NCBI GenBank assembly: GCA_030427735.1
Contig: JAUIBP010000008.1
Coordinates: forward strand, 1-64,000
Length of the DNA: 64,000 nt
Source of the DNA: Bacteroidia bacterium
Lineage (GTDB): Bacteria > Bacteroidota > Bacteroidia > Flavobacteriales > Flavobacteriaceae
Reading direction: 5' to 3'
Of the stretch, positions 18,714-27,760 are shown piece after piece (the stretch's first letter is position 1; every line of letters begins with the position of its first letter). The notes below the pieces were generated by a model. The model saw only the letters and a program-made list of their open reading frames with translations, made no database searches and was not told the origin of the DNA. Position numbers and translations under genes: made by a program.

Positions 18714-19763
18714 TTAATCCAATTCCCAACCAAACGTGGTTTGGAATACATAATCTGTTCTAGCAGCGCCTTCAACCGGTTTGCTGTCAAAGTTGTGCGT
18801 TAAACCTAATTGAATAAAGAAGTCTAAAGGTAAGTCGTATTTAACATTTAAGTTTAAATCGGTTCTTACACGGTCTTTTTCGGTTAAACTAGGGTAAACA
18901 ACAAATTTAGAGTATAAACTAATGTCGTCGTAATCGAACATATTAAGTTCTAACGACAAAAAGGCTTCTAAACTGTTTTGTGTATTTATTGTAGGGTCTA
19001 TATAATTTTCGTTCGTCCAAGCCAAACCAGTACCAGTTGCAAAATACACACGATTACTATGCACAAAATATTTACCAATACCACCCTGGGTCGAGGTTCT
19101 TAGTTTTAATAGTTGTTCGTCGTTAGACAAAAAGTTAACGTTCGCTAAGGTAAACCAATCGTGTTTTAAAAAATATTTACCTCCAATCCTGGCATCGGTA
19201 CGGTGCGTTTCATCTACATCGTCTTGGTTACTTCTCACCGAGTTATAACTCCCTGTAACTCCCCATTTATCAGCTGTATAACCAAGATTACTCAGTACAG
19301 AAAATTGTGTAAGATTATTGGTTTTTGCAAAATTAAAACCTACAGATAGGCTAGCATCTAACCGAGACAAAAAACCTTCTTCTAGTGCTTTTATATAAAC
19401 TACATCATTAATAGGAATAGTTATTGGTTTTTGATTATAAACAATCGAAACATTTGTAGAGTCTCCAGGTTTGGTTTCTAACGAGCTGTTAACACGGCGA
19501 CCATCAGAAAGCGTCATTAAATACATTTGCTGGCTATGAACAATTACAACATCTTTCCAAGAAATTTTAAAATCACTATCGCTATAATCGGTTTCAAAAG
19601 TTAATACACCTTTAGACATTTCTTTAATGTCTCCAATAATCTTATCATTGTTTTTTAAAACTAAAGTGTCTTTTTGGGCATAAATGCTGGAGAACGAAAT
19701 AACTGTAAAAGTACAGAAAAGTAAAAAGGTTTTCCATGATGAAATTGTAGCTGTATTTAGCAT
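18714..19763 (-). CDS. DUF481 outer-membrane protein
   Basis: A 349-aa exported protein with a signal peptide ending SIYAQ. The first part (about residues 30-130) is a small beta-rich region of the kind found before DUF481 barrels (NDKIIGDIKEMSKGVLTFET). The rest is a beta-barrel of the YdiY-like DUF481 family, ending in aromatic/hydrophobic FGWELD. The function is unknown; YdiY was described as salt-induced in Vibrio. It is transcribed alone. Confidence 0.75.
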   Translation of the reverse strand: MLNTATISSWKTFLLFCTFTVISFSSIYAQKDTLVLKNNDKIIGDIKEMSKGVLTFETDYSDSDFKISWKDVVIVHSQQMYLMTLSDGRRVNSSLETKPGDSTNVSIVYNQKPITIPINDVVYIKALEEGFLSRLDASLSVGFNFAKTNNLTQFSVLSNLGYTADKWGVTGSYNSVRSNQDDVDETHRTDARIGGKYFLKHDWFTLANVNFLSNDEQLLKLRTSTQGGIGKYFVHSNRVYFATGTGLAWTNENYIDPTINTQNSLEAFLSLELNMFDYDDISLYSKFVVYPSLTEKDRVRTDLNLNVKYDLPLDFFIQLGLTHNFDSKPVEGAARTDYVFQTTFGWELD

Positions 19764-19841
19764 AGGCTGGTTGTTTGATTATAACTCAGTTATAAAATGA
19801 TTGAAAAATATAATACGAAGATAAAAAACTTTCTTAAAAAA

Positions 19842-19882
19842 TAATAAGTCCCCTTTTATCTTGTGAATAGATTAAAAGGGGA
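19842..19882 (-). terminator. terminator of the efflux operon
   Basis: An 11-bp stem GTCCCCTTTTA/TAAAAGGGGAC has its T-rich tail on the minus strand. It lies 27 nt after the stop of the EmrB-like gene. Confidence 0.8.
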
Positions 19883-19908
19883 CAAATATTAATTTTATAA
19901 TTCATTTG

Positions 19909-21489
19909 TTAATGTACAGAGCTCATATCTACTTTTCCAGCACCTTTTTTAATTAAAAGTACAAATGGGACACATAGTAGAAAAAGTATACCTAAATATA
20001 AAAACACATCCATATACGATAATACGGTAGCTTGTTTCATTACAGACATATCTAAAAGTTCATAGGCCTTTTGTAATGCTTCGTTAAACGAAAATCCTTT
20101 ACCTATAAACATTTGTTGTAATCCATGAATACGTTCCTGCACATTAAATTTAGTAGGGTCTAAATGCGGAATTAAATCTACACGGTGTTGTTGTGTCCAT
20201 CTAGAAATCATAGTTGTTATAATAGCAATGCCAAAGGAGCCTCCTAACTGCCTTGTCATTCCTGTAAATGCAGCCCCATCACCTATATCTTTTCCTACTA
20301 GGGTAGAGAGCGATAAAGTTGTAATGGGCACAAATAGTAAACCAAGCCCAATACCGCGTACTACAAGTGGCCAGAAAAAATGCTCAACTCCTGTGTTTGG
20401 TGTCATATCTAAGTACATCCATAGGCTGTAAACAAAGAAAATGCTAAACCCCGCTGTTACTAAGTATTTTTGGGGCACACCTTTTTGAAGCATTTTACCA
20501 ATTATGGGCATCATTAAACCAGTTGTAATAGAGCTGGGTATTAGTAATAAACCAGCATCGGTAGCTGTAAATCCTAAAATAGATTGTGTGTAGATGGGTA
20601 TTATAAATGTCGAGCCATACAAACCAAACCCTAAAATGAAAGTCATAATAGTACCTATACGTAAATTCCCATCCTTTAAAACCTTTAAGTTAACTATGGG
20701 GTGTTTGTATGTTAATTCTCTCCAAATGAATAAAATTAAACCGAAAACAGAAGTTATGCTTAAGGTTGTAATTAAACCATTGTCAAACCAATCGTCCTGT
20801 TGACCATGCTCTAAGACAAATTGAAGCGAACCAATAAACGTAGCTAAAAGAATAATGCCCCACCAATCTACTTGGTTGGCTTTTAACTTTTCGCCATATT
20901 TTGGACTCTTAACAAATAGTATGGTTAAAAAGGTCGCTATTATGCCTAACGGAATATTAATGTAAAAGATATATGGCCAAGAAAAATTATCTACTAAATA
21001 ACCGCCAAGTGGTGGTCCTAAAGTAGGGCCTACAATAACCCCCATACCATAAATAGCTTGGGCCATTCCGCGCTTTTCTATGGGATAGCTTTCGGTAATA
21101 ATGGTTTGGGCTGTAACTAAAAGTGCTCCGCCACCAAGGCCCTGAATAAACCTGAATATAACCAGTTCCCAAATATTTGTGGCGTTACCACATAAAAACG
21201 AGGCTGCTGTAAAAATAATAATAGATGCCGCAAAATAATTGCGTCTGCCAAATTGTTTAGACAACCAGCTAGTCATTGGTATTACAATTACATTAGCAAT
21301 GGCATAGGCGGTAATAACCCAAGCAACATCGGTTAAGGTGGCTCCCAAACTTCCTTTCATATCGTTTAGAGCCACGTTTACTATAGTGGTATCTATTATT
21401 TCCAAAAGGGCACATAACACTGCGGTTATGGTTATAATGACCCGTCTGAATCCATATTCCACTAAATTATTTTCGTCTGATTGCTGCAT
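19909..21489 (-). CDS. DHA2-family (EmrB/QacA) multidrug efflux MFS transporter
   Basis: A 526-aa protein with about 14 hydrophobic helices. The DHA2 signatures are present: DTTIVNVAL in helix 1 and the helix-5 motif YGMGVIVGPTLGPPLGGYL. It would export hydrophobic drugs or toxic metabolites using proton-motive force, working with the membrane-fusion protein and TolC-like channel encoded immediately upstream. It starts 3 nt after the EmrA-like gene and is the last gene of the operon. The substrate is unknown. Confidence 0.92.
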   Translation of the reverse strand: MQQSDENNLVEYGFRRVIITITAVLCALLEIIDTTIVNVALNDMKGSLGATLTDVAWVITAYAIANVIVIPMTSWLSKQFGRRNYFAASIIIFTAASFLCGNATNIWELVIFRFIQGLGGGALLVTAQTIITESYPIEKRGMAQAIYGMGVIVGPTLGPPLGGYLVDNFSWPYIFYINIPLGIIATFLTILFVKSPKYGEKLKANQVDWWGIILLATFIGSLQFVLEHGQQDDWFDNGLITTLSITSVFGLILFIWRELTYKHPIVNLKVLKDGNLRIGTIMTFILGFGLYGSTFIIPIYTQSILGFTATDAGLLLIPSSITTGLMMPIIGKMLQKGVPQKYLVTAGFSIFFVYSLWMYLDMTPNTGVEHFFWPLVVRGIGLGLLFVPITTLSLSTLVGKDIGDGAAFTGMTRQLGGSFGIAIITTMISRWTQQHRVDLIPHLDPTKFNVQERIHGLQQMFIGKGFSFNEALQKAYELLDMSVMKQATVLSYMDVFLYLGILFLLCVPFVLLIKKGAGKVDMSSVH

Positions 21490-21492
21490 AAT

Positions 21493-22575
21493 TTATTTTA
21501 GATGCACATCTATTAAAACGTTCATTCCTGAACGTAACTTTTTAAATGCTTCTGAATTTTTTTGAGAAGTAAAATCTATTTTTACTGGTAAACGTTGAAT
21601 GGTTTTTACAAAGTTTCCTGTGGCATTATCTGGAGGTAACAACGAAAATTTAGAACCTGTTGCTGGCGAAAAATTACTGACTACACCTTCAAACTCTGTG
21701 TCTGGATAGGCATCAACTTTAATTCCTACTTTCTGTCCAACTTTCATTTTAGATAATTGAGTTTCTTTAAAATTAGCAATTACCCATTTGTCTTGTGTGT
21801 TTACCAAATAAAACAACGATTGCCCAGGCTGAACGAATTGTCCTGATTGAATTCTTACAGAAGATAGCTGTCCGTCTATAGGCGCCGTTACAAAAGTATA
21901 GTTTACATCTAATAAAGCTTTGTTTAATGCGGCTTGGGCTACTTTTAATTTGGCTTCGGCAACTGTAACTTGTTTTTGCGAAATTAAGGTTTGATTGGCA
22001 GCTGCATGACTTTGGCTAGTACTGGCTTGTTCTTGTTGTTGTAAAATTTCCATCTGTTTTTCGGCTTCTTGTTTGGCCGCCAAGGCCTGCTCGTATTGTT
22101 GCGTGGTTATGGAATGATTTTTATAAAGATTTTCGTATCGTTGAAAATCGTTTTGTGCACGCCATAATCTTATTTTAGCTGTTTCTATGTTCACTAAGGC
22201 CGAGTTCGCTTGGGCATTAGCGGCATTAGACGATGCTTTATAAGACCCTATACTAGCCTCCGAAACAGCTAAGCCACTTTCTGCTGCTGCAACGTTTGCT
22301 TGGGCTTGCTCTAACTGGATAATATAGTCGGAGTTATCTATAATAAACAAAGTATCTCCTTTTTTTACAGTTTGATTGTCTTCTACCAAAACCCGTTCTA
22401 TATAACCACCAACATGCGGAATAATAGGTGTCATGTTTGCTTCAATCTGTGCATCGTCTGTTTCTTCGTGCGAGAGCGAGTGTATAAACTTGTAAGTACC
22501 GTACACTAGACCTATACCTACTAAAACAGCAATTATGATGATAAATTTTGTATTGGTTTTCTTTTTCTGTTCCAT
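21493..22575 (-). CDS. EmrA/HlyD-family membrane-fusion protein
   Basis: A 360-aa periplasmic adaptor anchored by one N-terminal helix (FIIIIAVLVGIGLVYGTYKF). Then come a lipoyl-like half (PHVGGYIERVLVEDNQTVKKGD), an Ala/Gln-rich coiled-coil hairpin (about residues 90-215), and the second lipoyl half with TAPIDGQLSSVRIQSGQFV. It bridges the DHA2 transporter and the outer-membrane channel. Gaps of 3-5 nt to both neighbours indicate one operon. Confidence 0.92.
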   Translation of the reverse strand: MEQKKKTNTKFIIIIAVLVGIGLVYGTYKFIHSLSHEETDDAQIEANMTPIIPHVGGYIERVLVEDNQTVKKGDTLFIIDNSDYIIQLEQAQANVAAAESGLAVSEASIGSYKASSNAANAQANSALVNIETAKIRLWRAQNDFQRYENLYKNHSITTQQYEQALAAKQEAEKQMEILQQQEQASTSQSHAAANQTLISQKQVTVAEAKLKVAQAALNKALLDVNYTFVTAPIDGQLSSVRIQSGQFVQPGQSLFYLVNTQDKWVIANFKETQLSKMKVGQKVGIKVDAYPDTEFEGVVSNFSPATGSKFSLLPPDNATGNFVKTIQRLPVKIDFTSQKNSEAFKKLRSGMNVLIDVHLK

Positions 22576-22580
22576 CGTTT

Positions 22581-23894
22581 TTAATTGTTTAATAAGTTGG
22601 TTAATTGGCCTTGAGCCATTAATAATTCGTAATATTTTTGAGATATTTCTGCTTTGGCATAAGCTAAATTTATTTTGGCTTGTAATTGTTGTAAATCTGC
22701 TTCAAGCGTGTCGTTGGTATCTACTAAACCATTATCGAATTTATCTTTTACAATGCGATAATTTTCTGAGGCTTGTTCTTCCGTTTTTTCGTAGACCTCT
22801 AATTTCTTTAATGCCAGAAAGTAGTTTTGGTGTGCGTTTTCAATTTCAATTTTAATGTCGTCTGTGGCTTTGTCTATACTGTATTGTAGTTCTTCGGCTT
22901 TACTTTTTGCAACATTAACTTCGCTCTTGGTTTTAAAAATATCCGATAAATTGTACGATACACCTACACCTATATTTATGGCATTGGTAAGAGTAAATGC
23001 GTTTTGAACATCGGCGGCCATATAGCCACCTACAATACCAATACTCGGGTAATATTTGCTTTGTGCAATTTTAATTTGGTTTTCGGTAGCCAACTCTTGG
23101 TATTTTAGGGCTTCTAAATCGTTTCTGTAAATCGAGTCTGTTGTTATCTGCTCTGGAACGATGCCAAAAGTGTTGCTTATGGTTTTAATTTCGGTATGTT
23201 CTGGGAGTTTAAGTAATGTGCTTAATTGATAGTTTAAAACGCGATTATTTTTTTTGGCTTCCTCTAAAGATAGTTGTACAGTAGATTCCTGTAATTGTGC
23301 TTTTAGCAAATCGTTTTTAGCTAAAAGTCCGTTTTGTTCCATGGCCGTAAAATCTGTTACACGTTGCTTGGCACTTGTTAAGTTGTCTTCAAACAAAGCA
23401 ATAGATTGCTCGGTTTTGTATAAATTGATATATAGGTTTATGGTTGTTAAGGCCAGTTTTTCGTTATCGTTTTTGGCTAAATAGGTGGTGGCTGTATGTA
23501 TATTTTCGCTGGCTTCTATAGCATTTTTAATTTTGAAACCAGAAAAAACAGGCATAGAAATATCTGCTTGTCCCATTAGCAATTGGTTAACATTGGGCAA
23601 AGTTGTTGGTTCGGAAGAGTCGTTAGAATCCATTCCTAATTTATTTTCGAAACCTACTTTGGTTAAGTATCTGTATTGTCCGCCAAGACTAATATCTGGA
23701 TATTGGGAGTTTTTGGCGACGTTAACTTCGCTTTTGGAACTTGCAATTTGGGCTTCGTTTATTTTAGAAACATCGCTGTTTTTTATAGCCAAACCTACAG
23801 CTTCTTTCAAGCTTAACGTTTTACTGTCTTGGGCCTTTACTGCAAATGTGCTAAGAAACGCTAAAATGAAAATATACGATATCTTATTTTTCAT
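22581..23894 (-). CDS. TolC-family outer-membrane efflux channel
   Basis: A 437-aa outer-membrane factor with a signal peptide ending FAVKAQ. It has two repeats of the long alpha-helical TolC domain: SLKEAVGLAIKNS at the start of repeat 1, and coiled-coil helices rich in Ala/Glu/Gln throughout. It provides the exit duct for the EmrAB-like pump. Its start overlaps the end of the TetR gene by 11 nt. Confidence 0.9.
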   Translation of the reverse strand: MKNKISYIFILAFLSTFAVKAQDSKTLSLKEAVGLAIKNSDVSKINEAQIASSKSEVNVAKNSQYPDISLGGQYRYLTKVGFENKLGMDSNDSSEPTTLPNVNQLLMGQADISMPVFSGFKIKNAIEASENIHTATTYLAKNDNEKLALTTINLYINLYKTEQSIALFEDNLTSAKQRVTDFTAMEQNGLLAKNDLLKAQLQESTVQLSLEEAKKNNRVLNYQLSTLLKLPEHTEIKTISNTFGIVPEQITTDSIYRNDLEALKYQELATENQIKIAQSKYYPSIGIVGGYMAADVQNAFTLTNAINIGVGVSYNLSDIFKTKSEVNVAKSKAEELQYSIDKATDDIKIEIENAHQNYFLALKKLEVYEKTEEQASENYRIVKDKFDNGLVDTNDTLEADLQQLQAKINLAYAKAEISQKYYELLMAQGQLTNLLNN

Positions 23895-24504
23895 AAGTTA
23901 ATAATCCTTTTATTGTTTGTTGAATATGAGTTGTTAAGGTGTTGTGTATATAATGATCGACTTCGGTTTTATTTTTTAACTGAAGTAGATTTTGGTAAAA
24001 CTGTTGATTAAAATGAAAATGAAAATAGGTGCCAAGTATGGTTGGTATAATTAAATGTGTGTTTACATTAGTACTAAATATGCCTTCTTTTTGCCCATTG
24101 GATACAAAGTTTTCTACAATTTTAAAATTGTCTTTTTTGTAGTTTTCGTAAGTTTCAAAACTGATATTTCTGGCGCCGCTAGAATATTCAAAATTTACGA
24201 TTTTGTACACCTGTCTATTTTTATGAACACGTTTTATCATCATTTCAACAAAAGCATCCAGTTTTTCAAAATAATTTTTTTTTGTGTTCATGATGTTTTC
24301 TACTTGGACTTTGAAATCTTTTAACCTATAAATCATTAAGGCTTCTAAGAGTTTTTCCTTCGAGCCAAAGTAATACGATATCATTGCTACGTTTACTCGC
24401 GCTTCGTTAGAGATTTGTCTAACCGAAGTGCCATCGTAGCCAAATTCTGCAAACAGTTTTTCTGCTGTTTTTAATATTAAAAGTTGTTTGTCGTTTAGTT
24501 CCAT
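23884..24504 (-). CDS. TetR/AcrR-family repressor of the efflux operon
   Basis: The N-terminal helix-turn-helix reads LFAEFGYDGTSVRQISNEARVN ... ISYYFGSKEKLLEAL-like and is followed by a ligand-binding helical domain. I place the start at the ATG at 24504 (206 aa, MELNDKQLLIL). The frame stays open to a TTG at 24531, but that TTG lies inside the presumed -7 box and operator and so would not be transcribed. It is first in the operon and probably represses its own transcription through the palindrome just upstream. Confidence 0.88.
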   Translation of the reverse strand: MELNDKQLLILKTAEKLFAEFGYDGTSVRQISNEARVNVAMISYYFGSKEKLLEALMIYRLKDFKVQVENIMNTKKNYFEKLDAFVEMMIKRVHKNRQVYKIVNFEYSSGARNISFETYENYKKDNFKIVENFVSNGQKEGIFSTNVNTHLIIPTILGTYFHFHFNQQFYQNLLQLKNKTEVDHYIHNTLTTHIQQTIKGLLTYEK

Positions 24505-24528
24505 GTTTCCATTAGTTGTTTGTTGGGT

Positions 24529-24566
24529 CAAATTTAAACAATTGTTTAAATTAAACGTTTGTTTAA
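24529..24566 (-). promoter_or_regulatory. efflux operon promoter and TetR operator
   Basis: A perfect 22-bp palindrome spans 24531-24552 (half site AATTTAAACAA). A second, imperfect one follows at 24551-24566 (TTAAAC-GTTT-GTTTAA). On the minus strand TAAATTTG (24529-24536) matches the Bacteroidota -7 box, so the palindrome overlaps the promoter, as expected for a TetR autorepressor site. No clear -33 box is visible. Confidence 0.7.
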
Positions 24567-24587
24567 TTGTTAAAGTTTCTACTTAAA

Positions 24588-24622
24588 ATAAAAGTGCCAT
24601 AAGTATAACTTATGGCACTTTA
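24588..24622 (-). terminator. terminator of the GNAT-nitrilase gene
   Basis: A 14-bp stem AAAGTGCCATAAGT/ACTTATGGCACTTT with a 3-nt loop is flanked by A and T runs. It lies 20 nt after the stop of the minus-strand gene that ends at 24642. Confidence 0.85.
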
Positions 24623-24641
24623 AAAATGGTAAATTTATCTG

Positions 24642-26165
24642 TTATAGTTTTCTTAAGTCAAAAATATCTTTACGTCGATCTTTCAAATTTTTTACGCTAC
24701 CAAATTGGTTTAAGTTTCTTAGTAAATCGATATCTACATCGGCTATTAAAATCATTTCGGTATTGGGAGTGGCTTCAGCTTTTATTCCATTTGCAGGAAA
24801 GGCAAAATCACAAGGAGTAAACACCATAGATTGTGCAAACTGAATGTCCATGTTATGTACTTTAGGTAAATTGCCAACACTACCAGCAATGGCCACGTAA
24901 CATTCGTTTTCTATGGCTCGTGCCTGGGCACAATGGCGGACTCTGGAGTAGCCATTTTGTGTATCGGTTAAGAACGGCACGAATAGTAGGTCCATACCTT
25001 CATCGGCCAGTAAGCGACTTAGCTCTGGAAATTCGGAATCGTAGCAAATTAAAATGCCTATTTTACCACAATCGGTATCGAAGGTTTTAAGTTCGGTGCC
25101 GCCTTCCATACCCCAAACCTTGGCTTCGTCTGGAGTTACGTGCAATTTTTCGTAACGCTCTGTTGTACCGTCTCGTTTGCATAAATAACCTACATTATAT
25201 AAACGGTTGTTTTCGGCAATTTCTGGCATACTGCCAGTAATGATATTGATGTTGTACGAAATAGCCAATTGAGAAAAACGTTGTACAATTTCTGCAGTGT
25301 GCTTGGCTAAATTACGGATGGCTTCGGGTTCGGACAAGTGATTATCTATAGCCATTAACGGCGCATTAAAAAATTCTGGAAACAATGCAAAATCGCTGCG
25401 GTAGCCCGAAACAGCATCGATAAAATATTCGGCTTGTTCCATAACTTCATCCAGATTTTTATAGGGGCGCATCTGCCATTGAATCAGTCCTAAACGCACT
25501 ATTTTTTTTGTGGTTGCCGCTTTTTTTTGTTTCTTTTCATAATAAATATTATCCCATTCTAAAAGCACGGCATAATCTTCGGAATTGGTGTCGCCTTCCA
25601 AATAATTTTTTAAAACGCGGGTAGGATGAAAATCATTCGAAATTTGAAAATTTAAAACTGGGTCGTGAATTTCTTTCCGTTTTACTTTTTCTATGTATTG
25701 TTTTGGTGAGAGTTCGTTCGAGTATTTATGGTAATTTGGGATGCGTCCGCCAAAGGCAAGACCTCTTAAATTCAGGCGCTCGCATAGTTCTTTTCGGTAA
25801 TCGTATAAGCGCCTTCCTAAGCGTAAACCACGATATTCAGGTTTTACAAATACTTCAACTCCATAAATAACATCGCCATTTTTAGTGTGCGTATTAAAGG
25901 TATAATTTCCAGTGATATCTTTATAGGTATGGGCATCGTCTAACTTATTATAATCTACTATAATAGACAGCGCGCAACCTGCAATTTGATTGTTGATTTT
26001 AATAACAACTTGGCCTTCTGGAAATTGTTTTATAAGGGTTTCTATTTGATGTTCGCGCCAATACGAATCGGGCATACTGCTGTACGATTCTATCATAGCC
26101 GCTTTAAGTTCCTGATAATCGTCTAGACTTAAATAGGTTAATTCTACATTTTCGATATCTTCCAT
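24642..26165 (-). CDS. GNAT acetyltransferase-carbon-nitrogen hydrolase fusion
   Basis: A 507-aa two-domain protein. Residues about 1-190 are a GNAT acetyltransferase fold with the acetyl-CoA loop in YRGLRLGRRLYD. Residues about 220-505 are a nitrilase-superfamily amidase with the full catalytic triad: Glu in FPEFFNAP, Lys in YEKLHVTPDE and Cys in ILICYDSEFPE. This fusion is widespread in bacteria but its substrate is not established. The gene is monocistronic with its own terminator. Confidence 0.9.
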   Translation of the reverse strand: MEDIENVELTYLSLDDYQELKAAMIESYSSMPDSYWREHQIETLIKQFPEGQVVIKINNQIAGCALSIIVDYNKLDDAHTYKDITGNYTFNTHTKNGDVIYGVEVFVKPEYRGLRLGRRLYDYRKELCERLNLRGLAFGGRIPNYHKYSNELSPKQYIEKVKRKEIHDPVLNFQISNDFHPTRVLKNYLEGDTNSEDYAVLLEWDNIYYEKKQKKAATTKKIVRLGLIQWQMRPYKNLDEVMEQAEYFIDAVSGYRSDFALFPEFFNAPLMAIDNHLSEPEAIRNLAKHTAEIVQRFSQLAISYNINIITGSMPEIAENNRLYNVGYLCKRDGTTERYEKLHVTPDEAKVWGMEGGTELKTFDTDCGKIGILICYDSEFPELSRLLADEGMDLLFVPFLTDTQNGYSRVRHCAQARAIENECYVAIAGSVGNLPKVHNMDIQFAQSMVFTPCDFAFPANGIKAEATPNTEMILIADVDIDLLRNLNQFGSVKNLKDRRKDIFDLRKL

Positions 26166-26238
26166 AGCACAAAAATTTAATTGGATTTTGTTACCGAAAT
26201 GTACAAATTAAATTAAAGGGAAATTTAAAATATATAAT

Positions 26239-26691
26239 TTACCTTAAATTTCTTAATCCTTCGTAAACAACTATGCTTACAGCGTTTGCAAGATTTAAAC
26301 TTCGAACATGGTTAGAGTACAGCGGGATTTTAAAAAGCTGTTCGCTATGTTGCTCTAACAAGTGTTTGGGTAAACCAACAGACTCTTTTCCGAAAATTAA
26401 AAACATGTTGTCTGTATACGATATATCCCAATGTGCTTTCGATCCGTGGCTCGATAAAAACACCATGTCTTTATCGCTGTGCATTTCAAAAAAGGCTTCA
26501 ATAGAGTCGTAAATAGATATGTTTAAATGCTGCCAGTAATCTAATCCGGCACGTTTTAAACGTTTATCGTCTATCTCAAAACCAAAGGGTTTTACTAAAT
26601 GTAGGTGAGAGCCGGTAGCCAAACTTAAGCGTCCGATATTTCCAGTGTTGTTTGGTATTTCTGGCTCAAAAAGTACAATGTTTAACGGCAT
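26239..26691 (-). CDS. trmL: tRNA (cytidine(34)-2'-O)-methyltransferase TrmL
   Basis: A 150-aa SPOUT-class methyltransferase that methylates the wobble position of tRNA-Leu in Escherichia coli. The family start LFEPEIPNNTGNIGRL, the middle LIFGKESVGLP and the knot motif SLNLANAVSIVVYE are all present. The minimal single-domain length is normal. Confidence 0.93.
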   Translation of the reverse strand: MPLNIVLFEPEIPNNTGNIGRLSLATGSHLHLVKPFGFEIDDKRLKRAGLDYWQHLNISIYDSIEAFFEMHSDKDMVFLSSHGSKAHWDISYTDNMFLIFGKESVGLPKHLLEQHSEQLFKIPLYSNHVRSLNLANAVSIVVYEGLRNLR

Positions 26692-26707
26692 GAATTTTAT
26701 TTTAATG

Positions 26708-26737
26708 CAAAAAAAAGGCTTTTCGTTAAGAAAAGCC
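26708..26737 (-). terminator. terminator after the 47-aa gene
   Basis: An 8-bp stem GGCTTTTC/GAAAAGCC is followed on the minus strand by eight T residues. It lies between the small gene ending at 26759 and trmL. Confidence 0.8.
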
Positions 26738-26758
26738 CCCTAGATTAATAATTTAAAA

Positions 26759-26902
26759 TTATTTTTTGTTTTGTTGTTCTTTAATGGTGTCTTTATCCAA
26801 ATCAAAACTATTGGTGTCTTGGTTTACATTTCCAGTAGGGTTTGTTGGATTGGATTGTTTCTCTTTCGGTTTAAATTTCTTGTGTTCCTTAATAATTCCC
26901 AT
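26759..26902 (-). CDS. small hydrophilic protein, 47 aa, unknown
   Basis: The ATG at 26902 opens a 47-codon frame starting MGIIKEHKKFKPKEKQ and ending IKEQQNKK. The protein is very hydrophilic: Lys/Glu at the N-terminus, Asn/Thr in the middle, no signal peptide, no Cys. Support for a real gene: an A-rich AAAAAGAAAAATT stretch before the ATG as is usual for this group, codon use like its neighbours, and a strong terminator 20 nt after the stop. It lies 90 nt after trpA on the same strand, so it is either the last gene of the trp transcript or has its own promoter. I do not recognise a family. Confidence 0.6.
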   Translation of the reverse strand: MGIIKEHKKFKPKEKQSNPTNPTGNVNQDTNSFDLDKDTIKEQQNKK

Positions 26903-26991
26903 AATTTTTCTTTTTTATTGATTAGTCAATAAGATAAAAAACTATAGTTGGAACTTCTGTTTAAACTTTTATAAACCTTTGTTAACAACTG

Positions 26992-27756
26992 TTAAGCCCG
27001 AATGCCTTTTATAAATTCCGAAATTTTCGAAACCCCATGTTCGTTTAAATGCTTTATAAATGCCGAACCAATAATGGCTCCTTTGGCATAATCGGTGGCT
27101 TGCATAAAGGTTTCGTTATTATTGATGCCGAACCCGACTATTTGTGGGTTTTTTAATTGCATACAGGCAATACGTTTAAAGTATTCGGTTTGCTGGTCGC
27201 CAAATCCCGACTGACTCCCCGTAACACTTGCGCTACTTACCATATAAATAAATCCGTTGGAAATAGAATCGATAAACTGGATGCGTTCTTCTGATGTTTG
27301 TGGCGTAATTAAAAAGACATTGATTAAACCGTACTTTTCGAAAGTCGTTTTATAATGTGCGTTGTATTCGGATACAGGTAAATCAGGAATAATTAAACCG
27401 TCGATACCGATTTCTTGACAGGTTTTACAGAATTTTTCTACGCCATATTGCAATATCGGATTGAAATAGCCCATAATAATTAAAGGAATTGAAACTGTTT
27501 TCCGAATGTCCTTTAATTGCTCGAAAAGCTTGGCAGTCGTCATCCCGTTTTTTAAGGCTTGCGTGGAACTGGCTTGTATAGTAGGCCCATCCGCAAGTGG
27601 ATCACTAAACGGTAAGCCAATTTCTATCATATCGACGCCCGATTGTTCTAAAGATTCGATAATAGTAACCGTATCGTTTAAATTCGGGTAACCTGCGGTA
27701 AAATAAATAGACAATACCTTATCGGTTTTTTGTAGTTTTTTATGTATTCTGTTCAT
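26992..27756 (-). CDS. trpA: tryptophan synthase alpha subunit
   Basis: TrpA cleaves indole-3-glycerol phosphate to indole and glyceraldehyde 3-phosphate and passes indole to TrpB. The 254-aa TIM barrel has the catalytic Glu in MIEIGLPFSDP and the catalytic Asp in DPLADGPTIQ. The phosphate-binding end is also present (VGFGIN, GAIIGSAF). It starts 4 nt after the trpF-trpB reading frame and ends the biosynthetic part of the operon. Confidence 0.96.
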   Translation of the reverse strand: MNRIHKKLQKTDKVLSIYFTAGYPNLNDTVTIIESLEQSGVDMIEIGLPFSDPLADGPTIQASSTQALKNGMTTAKLFEQLKDIRKTVSIPLIIMGYFNPILQYGVEKFCKTCQEIGIDGLIIPDLPVSEYNAHYKTTFEKYGLINVFLITPQTSEERIQFIDSISNGFIYMVSSASVTGSQSGFGDQQTEYFKRIACMQLKNPQIVGFGINNNETFMQATDYAKGAIIGSAFIKHLNEHGVSKISEFIKGIRA

Positions 27757-27760
27757 CTTT

